Shown: positions 1 through 7,429 of the stretch, piece after piece
Numbering within the stretch: the stretch's first letter is position 1
Layout: each line of letters opens with the position of its first letter
Source: JAHFLD01 sp964367145
GTDB taxonomy: Bacteria; Patescibacteriota; Minisyncoccia; UBA6257; 1-14-0-10-40-38
Assembly (NCBI GenBank): GCA_964367145.1
Contig: CAYIWJ010000011.1
Span: 1 to 24,824 of the forward strand
DNA: 24,824 nt
Direction: 5' to 3'
Notes under the pieces: model-generated
Told to the model about the DNA's origin: nothing
What the model saw: the letters and a program-made list of their open reading frames with translations, nothing else
The model's database searches: none
Translations under genes and position numbers: made by a program

Positions 1-155
1 TTGTCAGTGGCGTGAGTCATAATTTGGAGATTACAGCTCTGATGTTCTTTACACAACAATTCACAGTGGTTTCTCCATTTCTCTTCTTCGTAAAGTAGGC
101 CGCATTCCGGACATCTAAATTTTTTATTCGCCTCATGATGATGTTCGTGGTTCAT
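1..155 (-). CDS. Small zinc-finger-like protein, partial (runs off the window edge)
   Basis: The reading frame starts at ATG 153-155 and is still open at base 1, giving 51 visible residues. After a His-rich start (MNHEHHHEANKK) comes a Cys/His cluster: CPEC at residues 15-18, then HC at 30-31, C35, H38 and C41. This looks like a single zinc finger or metal-binding knuckle. It lies 21 nt downstream of the SHOCT gene on the same strand, so it is probably the distal gene of the redox/metal operon. The function is unknown. Metal binding is inferred from Cys/His spacing only, and the C-terminus is not visible. Confidence 0.6.
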   Translation of the reverse strand, partial: MNHEHHHEANKKFRCPECGLLYEEEKWRNHCELLCKEHQSCNLQIMTHATD

Positions 156-176
156 AATCTTTTTTTTGATAAACGG

Positions 177-419
177 TTAGCCAGTCAAATCTTTTTTCTT
201 TTCCTCAAACTCCTTTTGATCAATCTCGCCCTTGGCGTACCGCTCTTTCAAAATCTCCATTGGAGATTTTTCACGGTTAGCGTCGGAATGATTTTCACTT
301 CGCGCCGACTTTGCAAACCAAACTATCAGAAGAATTACTAGAGCCCAAAAAAACAACATCATAAAGCCGCCGCCAAAACCCCAACCCGACATCTGATTAT
401 ATCCTAAATTATTCATCAT
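177..419 (-). CDS. SHOCT-domain small membrane protein
   Basis: An 80-residue protein. A Gly/Met-rich start is followed by one hydrophobic helix (about residues 19-36, FMMLFFWALVILLIVWF). A charged linker leads to a C-terminal SHOCT motif, in which ILKERYAKGEID is followed by EFEEKK (about residues 56-77). SHOCT modules are short helical segments common at the ends of small membrane-anchored proteins, and their role is poorly defined. The first ATG (419) is directly followed by a second (416), and either may be used. It starts 25 nt after the upstream gene on the same strand, so co-transcription is likely. The domain call is fairly sure; the function is unknown. Confidence 0.75.
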   Translation of the reverse strand: MMNNLGYNQMSGWGFGGGFMMLFFWALVILLIVWFAKSARSENHSDANREKSPMEILKERYAKGEIDQKEFEEKKKDLTG

Positions 420-444
420 AGATTTATTAAGAATTTATAATTAC

Positions 445-1398
445 TTACACTCCGCACGAACCTCCGCTTTTTTGTTGTGGCTCCAAAACTTGCGCGGCGA
501 TTCGTGCGTATCCAGCTCCGCTCGAATAGTCGGCCCCGAGCATTTCTTGTGGATTGACCTTGTCCCAGACCACGCCCCGATTCTTCATATATTGAGCAAT
601 CGTCAGGTATGTCTCCGGAAACCAATAGGAATTAACCGCTAAGGCCGCTCGCCAGATCGCCTCCTCGCTTACGCCCTGCGAGGCCATCAGCTCCAAAAGT
701 CCCAACATGGCCATGCCGTGATTGCAGTCGGGAAAATGAGTGGAATTACCACAACAGGGTCGATAAATGCCCCGCGATATTTTTTCCACCAAAGCCTGTT
801 GTTCGGTCGTCAGCTCAACAAGTGAATGGCGGCTGTAGTGCTCCATCGGGTCGCCTTTGGCTAGTGTCCAGCCGGCGGTTGAGGCAAACCGATGAGCTCC
901 ACCATAGCGCGGATCTTTCATTTCGCCGGAATCTAAAATTGGATTTTTGTTGGTTAATCCTAGCGCCCAAAAAAGATTCAGCAAGTAACCGGAATTTTCC
1001 GGCGTGATTTTTAGCTGTCCCTCATTTTGCCCCAAGAGGAGTCGGTCATATTCCGCGGTAAACTCTCCACGTTCGTTGTAGATAGATTTGAACCGATCGG
1101 CGTCAATTGCGCCAACACGGACAAGCTGTGCTCCCAAATCTCCCCAACGGACTGGTAACACCACCCCCGCAGACGGCGTCACATCGGCAACCGGTTCAGA
1201 TTCAACAGTAGTTCGGGTGCTACTCCCGACTCTTGCCTCTCCCAAATTAGAAGCGCGGAGCCCCGTCGTGTAAATCCACGTCAAGGCCAAAATAGTTGCC
1301 GAGAGCACAATGCAAGCCGGCAGAACATAATCCTTTTTAACCCGCGGCTTTGGCGGCGCGAGGGTCTCAAATATCGAATCTTTATTTTCATCATTCAT
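445..1398 (-). CDS. Membrane-anchored conserved protein with PCCG...DCNHG cysteine motif, function unknown
   Basis: A 317-residue protein. A 24-residue cytoplasmic tail precedes one membrane helix (about 25-46), then a Thr/Ser/Pro-rich linker, then a soluble domain that should lie outside the membrane. The domain carries PCCG (214-217), H221, DCNHG (224-228) and a Cys near the C-terminus (GGSCGV). Closely spaced Cys and His suggest a bound metal or redox-active thiols. The gene follows a CcdA-like electron carrier and a DUF1573 protein, which fits an extracytoplasmic thiol partner. I do not recognise a named family. The start is the first in-frame ATG, with no clear Shine-Dalgarno. Function is inferred from context and motif only. 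Confidence 0.7.
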   Translation of the reverse strand: MNDENKDSIFETLAPPKPRVKKDYVLPACIVLSATILALTWIYTTGLRASNLGEARVGSSTRTTVESEPVADVTPSAGVVLPVRWGDLGAQLVRVGAIDADRFKSIYNERGEFTAEYDRLLLGQNEGQLKITPENSGYLLNLFWALGLTNKNPILDSGEMKDPRYGGAHRFASTAGWTLAKGDPMEHYSRHSLVELTTEQQALVEKISRGIYRPCCGNSTHFPDCNHGMAMLGLLELMASQGVSEEAIWRAALAVNSYWFPETYLTIAQYMKNRGVVWDKVNPQEMLGADYSSGAGYARIAAQVLEPQQKSGGSCGV

Positions 1399-1426
1399 AA
1401 GTTTGAATCATTTGGCTTTTGTTAAC

Positions 1427-1483
1427 CTACGCGTTTGATGGGCTGTTTTCTCAAGAATCTTCGCCCCGTATTCAAACGCGTAG
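1427..1483 (-). repeat. 12-bp perfect inverted repeat between two operon genes
   Basis: ctacgcgtttga (1427-1438) and its exact reverse complement (1472-1483) flank a 33-nt loop in the 92-nt gap between two same-strand genes. No T-run follows on the minus strand, so it does not look like an intrinsic terminator. It could be an mRNA stem-loop that sets relative expression, or an operator. Confidence 0.5.
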
Positions 1484-1490
1484 AGTTATT

Positions 1491-2012
1491 TTATTTTTCA
1501 TCACAGCAATCAACGAGCTTGGTCACGATGTCTTCCAGCGTCCACGGTTTCCCGTCTTTTTCGGTTGAAAAATTCTTAACACTATTTTGCTTTAGACCGG
1601 TCGAATCAACTAATTTCAGTCGCAGACCCCAAAAGAGAGAATATAACTTGTAGCCTTTGGCAAACATCTCGCGCGCCGCCGTTTGCTTGCCGTCCGCGTG
1701 CAGTTTAGTGCCGACCTCCATCAGTCTCATGGTGGCCGCTAAAAGATGTTTGGCTATGCACCAGGTTTCGCCCTCGTTTTGGTCCATCATTTTCGCGAGC
1801 AGTTCTTTTCTCATCTGTCGCGCCTCATTTAAGAAGTCAAAGTATTCCGGTTTATTGGTTTTGGCTCCGGTAAAGAAGAAGTGTTCCTCCAGACTGATTA
1901 AGTTCATCACCGCGATGCTCAAGTCTTCTTCGGTCGACAAGTCAACGCCGCCCGAAGTTTTCATCGCCTCAATTTTTTTGATCAATGTTTCGTAAGATGT
2001 TTTTATCGGCAT
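1491..2012 (-). CDS. Hypothetical soluble helical protein in the redox operon
   Basis: A 173-residue protein, predicted soluble and mainly helical, with no signal peptide or membrane helix. It ends in a Cys pair (LVDCCDEK). Visible segments include a helix-rich middle (NEARQMRKELLAKMMDQ) and an aromatic stretch (YKLYSLFWGLRLKL) near residues 121-134. I do not recognise the family. It starts 15 nt after the stop of the CcdA-like gene, so it is likely co-transcribed, and a cytoplasmic accessory role in the same process is possible. The ATG at 2012 lacks an evident Shine-Dalgarno, like its neighbours. The coding call rests on length, operon position and sensible composition. Confidence 0.7.
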   Translation of the reverse strand: MPIKTSYETLIKKIEAMKTSGGVDLSTEEDLSIAVMNLISLEEHFFFTGAKTNKPEYFDFLNEARQMRKELLAKMMDQNEGETWCIAKHLLAATMRLMEVGTKLHADGKQTAAREMFAKGYKLYSLFWGLRLKLVDSTGLKQNSVKNFSTEKDGKPWTLEDIVTKLVDCCDEK

Positions 2013-2027
2013 ATTTTTAACTACTGA

Positions 2028-2810
2028 CTAAAACGCGAAAATTAGCAATCCGAGAATGATCATCGCTACTCCTCCCCAAACTCGCATATTTTTCGTTTCG
2101 GCCTTTTTCCACGCGCTCACTTTTTGCAACAAGACGGCATCGCTTGAGAGTGTCAGTATGACGACGAGCGGCAAAATAAAGATCAAGTTATAGAGCAATA
2201 GATAACCGACTCCAGCCAAATAAGATCCCTGATCATGCAACAGTCCCAACACCATCAAATATGGCCCGCCGGTGCAGGGGAATTCACACAGCCCGACCAA
2301 GGCGCCCAAAAGGAATGCCGTTGGCAAAGAGGCCTTGTTCATTAACTGCGCCATCTTGCCGTGCGCCGCCTGTGGAATGCGCAATTTAATCGGAAAAGCC
2401 GGCCAAAACTCGTTAATCAGATTGATGGCGCCTAGAGCGATGAGTAGCGTTGCGCCCGCCTTGGCCATAAAGTGCGGCGTGTCAAAAAGGTGCAACGCCT
2501 GCAAAAGCCCCAGGCCGATTAAGATGTAGACCGCGAAGATGCCCAGAATGTACGCGCCGCCAATCTTTAGAATGCCAAGACGACTCTTTCCGATGGAAAA
2601 CAGAAACGCGATAGTGAGCAGTAGAACTGAAAACGCGCAGGGATTAACGCTGTCAATAAGCGCGGCGACGCCGATGAGCGGCAAAAGCCAACTGCCGCCT
2701 TCGCTCAAATTCCACAGCGCGGTCGTGCCGATGTTTCCCGCCTTAAAAAATAACGTCAACCCAAAAAGCAAAACCGCCCCCGCAAGAAGAACCACAAATT
2801 TTTTACTCAT
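2028..2810 (-). CDS. CcdA/DsbD-like transmembrane thiol-disulfide electron carrier
   Basis: A 260-residue polytopic membrane protein with about six helices after an N-terminal signal-anchor. Two cysteines sit in the positions typical of the DsbD-beta/CcdA family: one in NPCAF (56-60) and one in EFPCTGGPYL (176-185, C179), with an extra C175. In this family the Cys pair in the membrane core passes electrons from cytoplasmic thioredoxin to extracytoplasmic thiol proteins. No thioredoxin domain is fused. It begins 5 nt after the DUF1573 stop, so the two genes are almost certainly translated from one mRNA. The family call is solid. The exact client (cytochrome c maturation, metal handling or general disulfide reduction) is not shown. 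Confidence 0.85.
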   Translation of the reverse strand: MSKKFVVLLAGAVLLFGLTLFFKAGNIGTTALWNLSEGGSWLLPLIGVAALIDSVNPCAFSVLLLTIAFLFSIGKSRLGILKIGGAYILGIFAVYILIGLGLLQALHLFDTPHFMAKAGATLLIALGAINLINEFWPAFPIKLRIPQAAHGKMAQLMNKASLPTAFLLGALVGLCEFPCTGGPYLMVLGLLHDQGSYLAGVGYLLLYNLIFILPLVVILTLSSDAVLLQKVSAWKKAETKNMRVWGGVAMIILGLLIFAF

Positions 2811-2815
2811 GGATT

Positions 2816-3313
2816 TTACGGAGTTACCGTCGCCGCGAATTCCAGCTCCAACGGCTGACCGGCGCCATTTTCAACAGTGACCACTCTTTTAATTCGACCA
2901 ATGCCCGCCGGCCCATGCGCCGCCGGATCAAAAACAACTTCAATCGTGGCTTCGGCAAGCGAGTCGAGTGTTTGATCAATCCTCGGTATCATCCCGTGTC
3001 CGGGCATGCCGTAAGGCCCAAAACTCTGCGCGCCAAACGCCAACGTGGCGGTTGTGCACATGCAGGAGGTGTATATTTTTTCTATGTTCACCGGCGAAGT
3101 TCCGGTATTTTTTATTTTGAACTCATGTTTAACTTTTCCCGCCGCCATGGAAATAGTGCCAAAGTCATAGTTGTTAGCCTCTAAAACCATAAGCGTCTTA
3201 TTAACCGAAGCGAGTGGTGGCGGAATTTTTTTCTCCGAATTCGGTCGCGCCACCCAGATCAGACCGCCAAGTACCAGAACTCCCAAAATGATACTGCTAA
3301 AAGTTTTGTTCAT
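2816..3313 (-). CDS. DUF1573 domain protein, membrane-anchored
   Basis: A 165-residue protein from ATG 3313. One N-terminal hydrophobic helix (about 6-22) acts as an uncleaved anchor or signal. A beta-rich DUF1573-type domain follows, with YDFGTI (49-54), FKIKNTG (65-71) and the hallmark cysteine turn TSCMCT (82-87). DUF1573 domains resemble extracytoplasmic immunoglobulin-like folds and often sit beside thiol-redox genes, as here. A GTG nine codons upstream (3340) is in frame, but it would put charged residues before the signal helix and has no better ribosome site, so I prefer the ATG. It overlaps no neighbour and ends 5 nt before the CcdA-like gene. Confidence 0.8.
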   Translation of the reverse strand: MNKTFSSIILGVLVLGGLIWVARPNSEKKIPPPLASVNKTLMVLEANNYDFGTISMAAGKVKHEFKIKNTGTSPVNIEKIYTSCMCTTATLAFGAQSFGPYGMPGHGMIPRIDQTLDSLAEATIEVVFDPAAHGPAGIGRIKRVVTVENGAGQPLELEFAATVTP

Positions 3314-3364
3314 ATTAAGATGGATAAAATGCAAGCGCACAAAAAATCCCTCAAAGCCAAGGGA

Positions 3365-3430
3365 CTAAAAGACGCGCGGCACAAAACCTTTTCGACTCCG
3401 TAAAATTACGGATGGTTTTGTGTTGGCGTC
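3365..3430 (-). terminator. Intrinsic terminator with nested hairpin
   Basis: Read on the minus strand, an imperfect stem joins 3414-3430 to 3371-3388 (core cacaaaacc/ggttttgtg) and is followed by TTTT. The loop contains a second hairpin, tccgtaa/ttacgga. It lies just after the stop at 3431, between that gene and DUF1573, so it probably ends the upstream transcript or attenuates read-through. Confidence 0.6.
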
Positions 3431-3847
3431 TTAAAAAATAAAAGCCGGACTGTTTTCGTGTCGCGACAGCCAGCTCAAAAATTCCGGTCGTGGTGAAAGG
3501 GTATGAGCTCTTGAATCAAACCAGGAATGATCCGCGAACCTGGAAAGATTGGTCGAGATATTAAGAGTCTTAAGTCGGGCGAATCCGATTAAAAAAACCG
3601 CGCCCAAAAGCAACAAAGAAAAAACGGAGCCGACAAAATTTGCGCTGGAAAAACTTTTGAAAAAAGCCGCGTGAAAAGCCAGTGAATCAGCCGGAGTGGC
3701 TTGTCGCGGGCAGTCCGCCCCCGCCGCCGTGGCGGCAATGCAACCCGCGCCGTTGTGATTCTGCATGTCGGCATGCATGCCAAAAACCCCAAAAACGGCA
3801 ATGCTTACAAAGCCGACCAGCAAAAAAATTGCAAAGGCAAACTTCAT
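3431..3847 (-). CDS. Small two-helix membrane protein with extracytoplasmic Cys pair
   Basis: A 138-residue protein from ATG 3847 (MKFAFAIFLLVGF...). An N-terminal hydrophobic helix is followed by a short loop containing C36 and C46 (GCIAATAAGADC), an amphipathic stretch, a second hydrophobic helix (about 73-89) and a polar tail. The family is unknown to me, but the layout fits a small membrane protein with two exposed cysteines, suiting the adjacent thiol-redox genes. A longer in-frame start six codons upstream is less likely, because it would overlap the promoter-like TATACT box. The gene ends at a terminator-like hairpin. Confidence 0.7.
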   Translation of the reverse strand: MKFAFAIFLLVGFVSIAVFGVFGMHADMQNHNGAGCIAATAAGADCPRQATPADSLAFHAAFFKSFSSANFVGSVFSLLLLGAVFLIGFARLKTLNISTNLSRFADHSWFDSRAHTLSPRPEFLSWLSRHENSPAFIF

Positions 3848-3855
3848 ACGCCGAG

Positions 3856-3861
3856 AGTATA
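3856..3861 (-). promoter_or_regulatory. Putative -10 box (TATACT) close to the start codon
   Basis: TATACT on the minus strand lies 8 nt before the ATG at 3847, and no Shine-Dalgarno is present. A transcript from here would have almost no leader. No convincing -35 was found. Confidence 0.35.
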
Positions 3862-3981
3862 ACACAACCCCGCAATCTACGCGACCCGCTCACTTTTCTA
3901 TTGAACTAAAAAAACCTCGCCAAGTCTTAAATAGCTCTCGGATGTGAGTTTGCTATTCGCGCTAAGCGCTTTGCGAGACAC

Positions 3982-4422
3982 TTAATACTTTCGCTTAAAC
4001 GCTATCTTGTCCAAACCCCAAACCCGCCCCGCGTCCGCCGTAAACAGCAAGACAAAAACCAAAATATAAATAATATGCTCATCAACTAAATACGAGTGGG
4101 GATTGGGATAGGGAAAATCAAGAATCGGCAAGTAATAGAGAGTCATCAACATTATTCCGCCGACCGATGCCGCGCGAACCAAAAGACCGATAATCAAAGC
4201 CAATCCAACCAAGGTCAAGCCCCAGGAGTTCGCAAAATTAACCCACGGCAGATTAGAAGGTGCAGCAAACCAATTAAAAAGTGCCGGAAAAGTTTTTGCC
4301 GCGCCTAAATATCCGGCCGCCGACCAAGCAGGATTTATAACTTTGGTAATCCCAGCATAAAAAAACAACCAACCCAAACTAACTCGCAATAAAAACGTTG
4401 CCGTCTGTAAAGCCTTAGTCAT
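3982..4422 (-). CDS. DoxX-family membrane protein
   Basis: A 146-residue integral membrane protein with four predicted helices. The N-terminus (LLRVSLGWLFFYAGITKVINP) is the typical DoxX start, in which a helix ends in a G-x-x-K-x-xP turn. DoxX proteins are quinone- or thiol-linked membrane proteins of varied role, and some form complexes with oxidoreductases. The gene stands upstream of the redox cluster on the same strand. A 134-nt gap separates it from the next gene, and a TATAAT box lies 9 nt before its ATG. The family call is good; the specific reaction is unknown. Confidence 0.8.
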   Translation of the reverse strand: MTKALQTATFLLRVSLGWLFFYAGITKVINPAWSAAGYLGAAKTFPALFNWFAAPSNLPWVNFANSWGLTLVGLALIIGLLVRAASVGGIMLMTLYYLPILDFPYPNPHSYLVDEHIIYILVFVLLFTADAGRVWGLDKIAFKRKY

Positions 4423-4431
4423 ATTGAGTTG

Positions 4432-4437
4432 ATTATA
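4432..4437 (-). promoter_or_regulatory. -10 box (TATAAT) of the DoxX gene
   Basis: A perfect TATAAT on the minus strand, 9 nt before the ATG at 4422, implies a leaderless or nearly leaderless mRNA. There is no Shine-Dalgarno and no clear -35. Confidence 0.45.
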
Positions 4438-4536
4438 GCAGACTCTAAAGCGATGCCTGTGGATGGAATATAAATGAAGTTAGAAACTTCTAAAACGTAG
4501 CGTCGAAACTAATATACGGTTGGACAATTAAGCGAT

Positions 4537-6591
4537 CTAGCCGATTTTAGTTTTTCTGTCTGGCAGACGAAACACGAACTTGTAGTGCGGATGCCACTTG
4601 CGTTCACTCGCCCAATCGTCGGACAGCCACAAACCCGCTTCGTCATGCCCCAGCCTGAAGATGCTCGGGCCACCCCCGGGGGCGGCTATTTGCTTCATGC
4701 CTATGTAAATCCATTCATTTAAAGGTTGGTCTTGATACTTCAGGCGATAGTTGGGACCGGTATCAGCTGGACACAGTTCCAGTCCGAGGATTTGAGCTCG
4801 CTCATAGATTTCGTCGGTCGTGGCCTGGTCTTTGAATCCAAGGTCGGCTACGGTCAAACGAATGAGAGTGGCTTCCTCCGGATTCTTGCCCGGCACGAAT
4901 TCCCTGTTCTGAAGCATTGATATTACAAAGCCTAAGTTGATGCCAGCCGATCCTATTTCGGAAATAAGTTGCTCGGCCGACTTGCCTCCGATCTCAACAT
5001 TCTCTCTGCGGATTTTCTTATCCGGAAATGATGTATAAATGTGTTCGAGATTCTCCGGAAATTTTTGAAATATACCCGGTTCAAGTGTGCCGACATACAC
5101 CTTAGTGTTTTCGTTTATCTGGCTAGGAACACGAGCGATCTCCTCTCTTGTGCATTCAAATATAACCAGCATGTCTTGCTCCAGATTTCTCTGCGCTCTA
5201 AATTTTTCAGCTCGCTTATCTTTAAGAGGACTCCAGCCGATTCTCTCATGAAAGTTTTCAATTGGACCATTGATCTCATATAAGTATTCCAAATCCTCCT
5301 TATTCAATGGCTCTCCACTAATAATTTTATTCTCAATAGCCGTTGTGCGCAAAAAAAGAATTCTGGCGTCTCCCTCTATATTATTCCTCCTACCAATAAT
5401 CTCGGTGTTGCGCATATCATGCTGATACCCAAACCCTTCAATCGGCGACTCTATTTCATAAAGAAAAATCAGGTCATCCCTGGTCAACGCCCCACCGCGT
5501 TTTACGCGGTTATCAATTTCGGTCAGCATCTTCATATCCCTGACCTTTTTCTCGTATTTCTCTCCATCCGGAAATTCTTTGAGCTTTTCCTGCGCCACCG
5601 TGGCGATGTACGGATCGAGGTTTTGTTGCGGCGCAACTCCGCGCACCTCGGCAATAGCGCCGCCGTCCATTCTAATGGCAACGCGCGGAATTTTGGCTTC
5701 CCCTTTTTGGTCAAGAGAATAATAAACATAAAAATCGCCTTTTTTGAGCTGGGCTTCCGCGGTAGATTCTCCGGCGGTACACCAACCGGTTCCATGACTC
5801 TGTAGTGATTGCACGAGTGACATATGATCCGAGCCTTTTTCATATTTTACCCACCGACCTTCGGTAATGCTCATCAATTTTACCGAATCCGGCGTCACTT
5901 TTTCTATCGCCCAGGCATAGAGTTTGCCAAAGTTTTCCCCGGCGAGCAGTTGTTCAAATTTTATTTTATCCTCGGCCTCCATCGCGGCTAAGTTTGGTTT
6001 TTCTCCGCGATATTTTTTCTCCATCACGTCCAACACGTAGGCCAAGGCCTCGCGGTTCAAATCGGGAAACGGCTTGACCGTTCCCTTGTCCCGCTTAGCA
6101 AATTGCTTCTTCTCTTTATCGTAGCCACCCAAGCCCAAAACACTTCGGACAGCATAGTATTTGAGCCAGTCGGGATAAGTGGCATCCAGCGAAGCCAGAT
6201 AATCAATCCAGTTATCCAGCGTGCCCTCCTGATCGGCGATAATAACTTCGGCATGCTGTCTGCGTATCTCGTCAGTAACTTCAATCTCGCCCTGACCCCG
6301 CTCGCGCGCGATTCGCTTTTGAGTCTCAAAATAACTTTCCGGAATTTCTTCAGGTTTAATGACAAATTTTTCGTGCAAAACTTGCTTTAAGGCCTCCACG
6401 CCACGCTCCCGTTTTTCCGGATCCTCGCGATCTAAAATCTCGGTAAAACGATCCAAATAGTTTTGAATCCGGTTTTCTGGTTTCTGCGGAACCTTCTCGC
6501 CGCTTTGCGCCTCGGTGCGTTGCGCCGCCGATTCCACCTCGGGGGTGTTATGCAAGCCGTACTTCTGTTTAAGAAATTCCGGATTTTCCAT
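4537..6591 (-). CDS. Large multidomain protein with PcfJ-like block and internal repeats
   Basis: A 684-residue soluble protein. The N-terminal 130 residues are charged and helical. Residues about 130-330 resemble the PcfJ-like region of mobile-element proteins: SHGTGWCTAGES (265-276), then a GDFYVYYSLD strand, then basic PRVAIRM and EVRGV strands. Residues 369-403 and 429-470 are two copies of a module of the form DLxFLYEIxxPIExF. A third domain (about 500-684) ends in short beta segments (WIYIGMKQI, GLWLSDDWAS, KFVFRLP). From memory this C-terminal domain recurs in CPR hypothetical proteins; that was not checked. Function is unknown. It is preceded by a terminator, so it is probably its own transcript. 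Confidence 0.75.
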   Translation of the reverse strand: MENPEFLKQKYGLHNTPEVESAAQRTEAQSGEKVPQKPENRIQNYLDRFTEILDREDPEKRERGVEALKQVLHEKFVIKPEEIPESYFETQKRIARERGQGEIEVTDEIRRQHAEVIIADQEGTLDNWIDYLASLDATYPDWLKYYAVRSVLGLGGYDKEKKQFAKRDKGTVKPFPDLNREALAYVLDVMEKKYRGEKPNLAAMEAEDKIKFEQLLAGENFGKLYAWAIEKVTPDSVKLMSITEGRWVKYEKGSDHMSLVQSLQSHGTGWCTAGESTAEAQLKKGDFYVYYSLDQKGEAKIPRVAIRMDGGAIAEVRGVAPQQNLDPYIATVAQEKLKEFPDGEKYEKKVRDMKMLTEIDNRVKRGGALTRDDLIFLYEIESPIEGFGYQHDMRNTEIIGRRNNIEGDARILFLRTTAIENKIISGEPLNKEDLEYLYEINGPIENFHERIGWSPLKDKRAEKFRAQRNLEQDMLVIFECTREEIARVPSQINENTKVYVGTLEPGIFQKFPENLEHIYTSFPDKKIRRENVEIGGKSAEQLISEIGSAGINLGFVISMLQNREFVPGKNPEEATLIRLTVADLGFKDQATTDEIYERAQILGLELCPADTGPNYRLKYQDQPLNEWIYIGMKQIAAPGGGPSIFRLGHDEAGLWLSDDWASERKWHPHYKFVFRLPDRKTKIG

Positions 6592-6623
6592 ATAAAAACA
6601 TCATAACCCACTCCGGTTCATCC

Positions 6624-6657
6624 TCAAAATAAAAAACCCTGCGATCAAGCAAGGTTT
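6624..6657 (-). terminator. Intrinsic terminator after the coupled pair
   Basis: On the minus strand, AAACCTTGC (6657-6649) pairs with GCAGGGTTT (6642-6634), with a TTGATC loop and one G-T pair, followed by TTTATTTT. It ends the 7303-6684 transcript just before the large PcfJ-like gene. Confidence 0.75.
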
Positions 6658-6683
6658 CAAGTTCATCTAATTTCGACAGTCAC

Positions 6684-6929
6684 TCACGGATCAAAGTCTG
6701 GCTCGGCAATTCGGTAGGCGTCCGGATCTTTTTCATACGACGAATGTCCGTCCGATCTTCCCCTAAAAAAAGTAACATTCTGGATGGTTACTATGTCGTG
6801 AGCAACTTCCAAATGGCATCTCGCACATTGCCCGGCAACACCAAGTGAAGTAGCGCAATGCGGGCACTCTAATTTTTCGGCAAAAGGCGACTTACAGTGT
6901 TTGCAAACAAGGGGCGTCGGCGAAGTCAC
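6684..6929 (-). CDS. Small protein with three CxxC zinc knuckles
   Basis: An 81-residue protein with CKHC (9-12), CPHC (22-25) and CARCH (35-39), plus H44, giving at least six Cys and two His in the first 45 residues. This fits one or two zinc ribbons. The tail is polar. The ATG overlaps the stop of the upstream gene by 4 nt, which usually means translational coupling. No nucleic-acid-binding residues are obvious. It may act with its upstream partner, for example as a structural zinc module. Function is unknown. Confidence 0.7.
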   Translation of the reverse strand: MTSPTPLVCKHCKSPFAEKLECPHCATSLGVAGQCARCHLEVAHDIVTIQNVTFFRGRSDGHSSYEKDPDAYRIAEPDFDP

Positions 6930-7303
6930 AAAACCTCCCTCGGATCTCCATCCATCTGATCCATAGTGTCAATCTGGTGATGAAGCTCAAAGAGCAAGCA
7001 CAAAAGTTCAAGTGGTCTTTGAACGATTGGCGAAAGCTTCTCATTTTCAAAACCAACCAAAGTGCCGTGCTGATCCTTGTACACCCCCACATCAACATAG
7101 AGCATATAACCGATGGTGTGCATGGTTTCGTCCAGCAGCTTTTTACGAACCGCGCTTTTGCGCAAATCGTACATGGTGTTGTCAAAAACCCTGCCATCCT
7201 CAAACCAGTGTTCGCCACCCCAAGGGTCGGGAGGGAAAAACGGCTTCAACTTCTCAAAAATGGCTCTGGCTTTTGGGCTTAATACCGCGCAATCTTGCGA
7301 CAT
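6926..7303 (-). CDS. Hypothetical small soluble protein, first gene of a coupled pair
   Basis: A 125-residue protein without membrane segments or a recognised motif. The N-terminus resembles a helical segment (LSPKARAIFEKLKPFFPPDPWGG). The middle is mixed (TIGYMLYVDVGVYKD), and the C-terminus is helical and ends in acidic residues. A strong Shine-Dalgarno (AAGGAG, 6 nt before ATG) fixes the start at 7303. It overlaps the following zinc-knuckle gene by 4 nt and is divergent from the flavoprotein gene. I cannot assign a function. Confidence 0.7.
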   Translation of the reverse strand: MSQDCAVLSPKARAIFEKLKPFFPPDPWGGEHWFEDGRVFDNTMYDLRKSAVRKKLLDETMHTIGYMLYVDVGVYKDQHGTLVGFENEKLSPIVQRPLELLCLLFELHHQIDTMDQMDGDPREVL

Positions 7304-7332
7304 AGGAGACTCCTTATAAAAGAACCTTCGCT

Positions 7333-7360
7333 ACTCTACCACTATTTTATAAATTTGCAA
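7333..7360 (-). promoter_or_regulatory. Putative promoter of the coupled pair
   Basis: On the minus strand, TTGCAA (7360-7355), a 16-nt spacer and TAGAGT (7338-7333) precede the gene starting at 7303. The -10 hexamer is weak, but the same TAGAGT is used at the ncRNA promoter at 24441. Confidence 0.35.
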
Positions 7361-7429
7361 TTTTCTTTGCTGGTTTTTTCATCTCTAGAAATTCGCCATT
7401 TTAGCGAACGATGGGGTAGTATCAAAAAT

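Noticed and set aside
3340..3340. GTG start for the DUF1573 gene
   Set aside because: It adds nine residues with a basic, His-rich character before the signal helix; ATG 3313 gives a normal signal-anchor.
7295..7429. Upstream in-frame extension of the flavoprotein
   Set aside because: Residues do not fit the family, whose Rossmann motif begins within about ten residues of the ATG at 7430.
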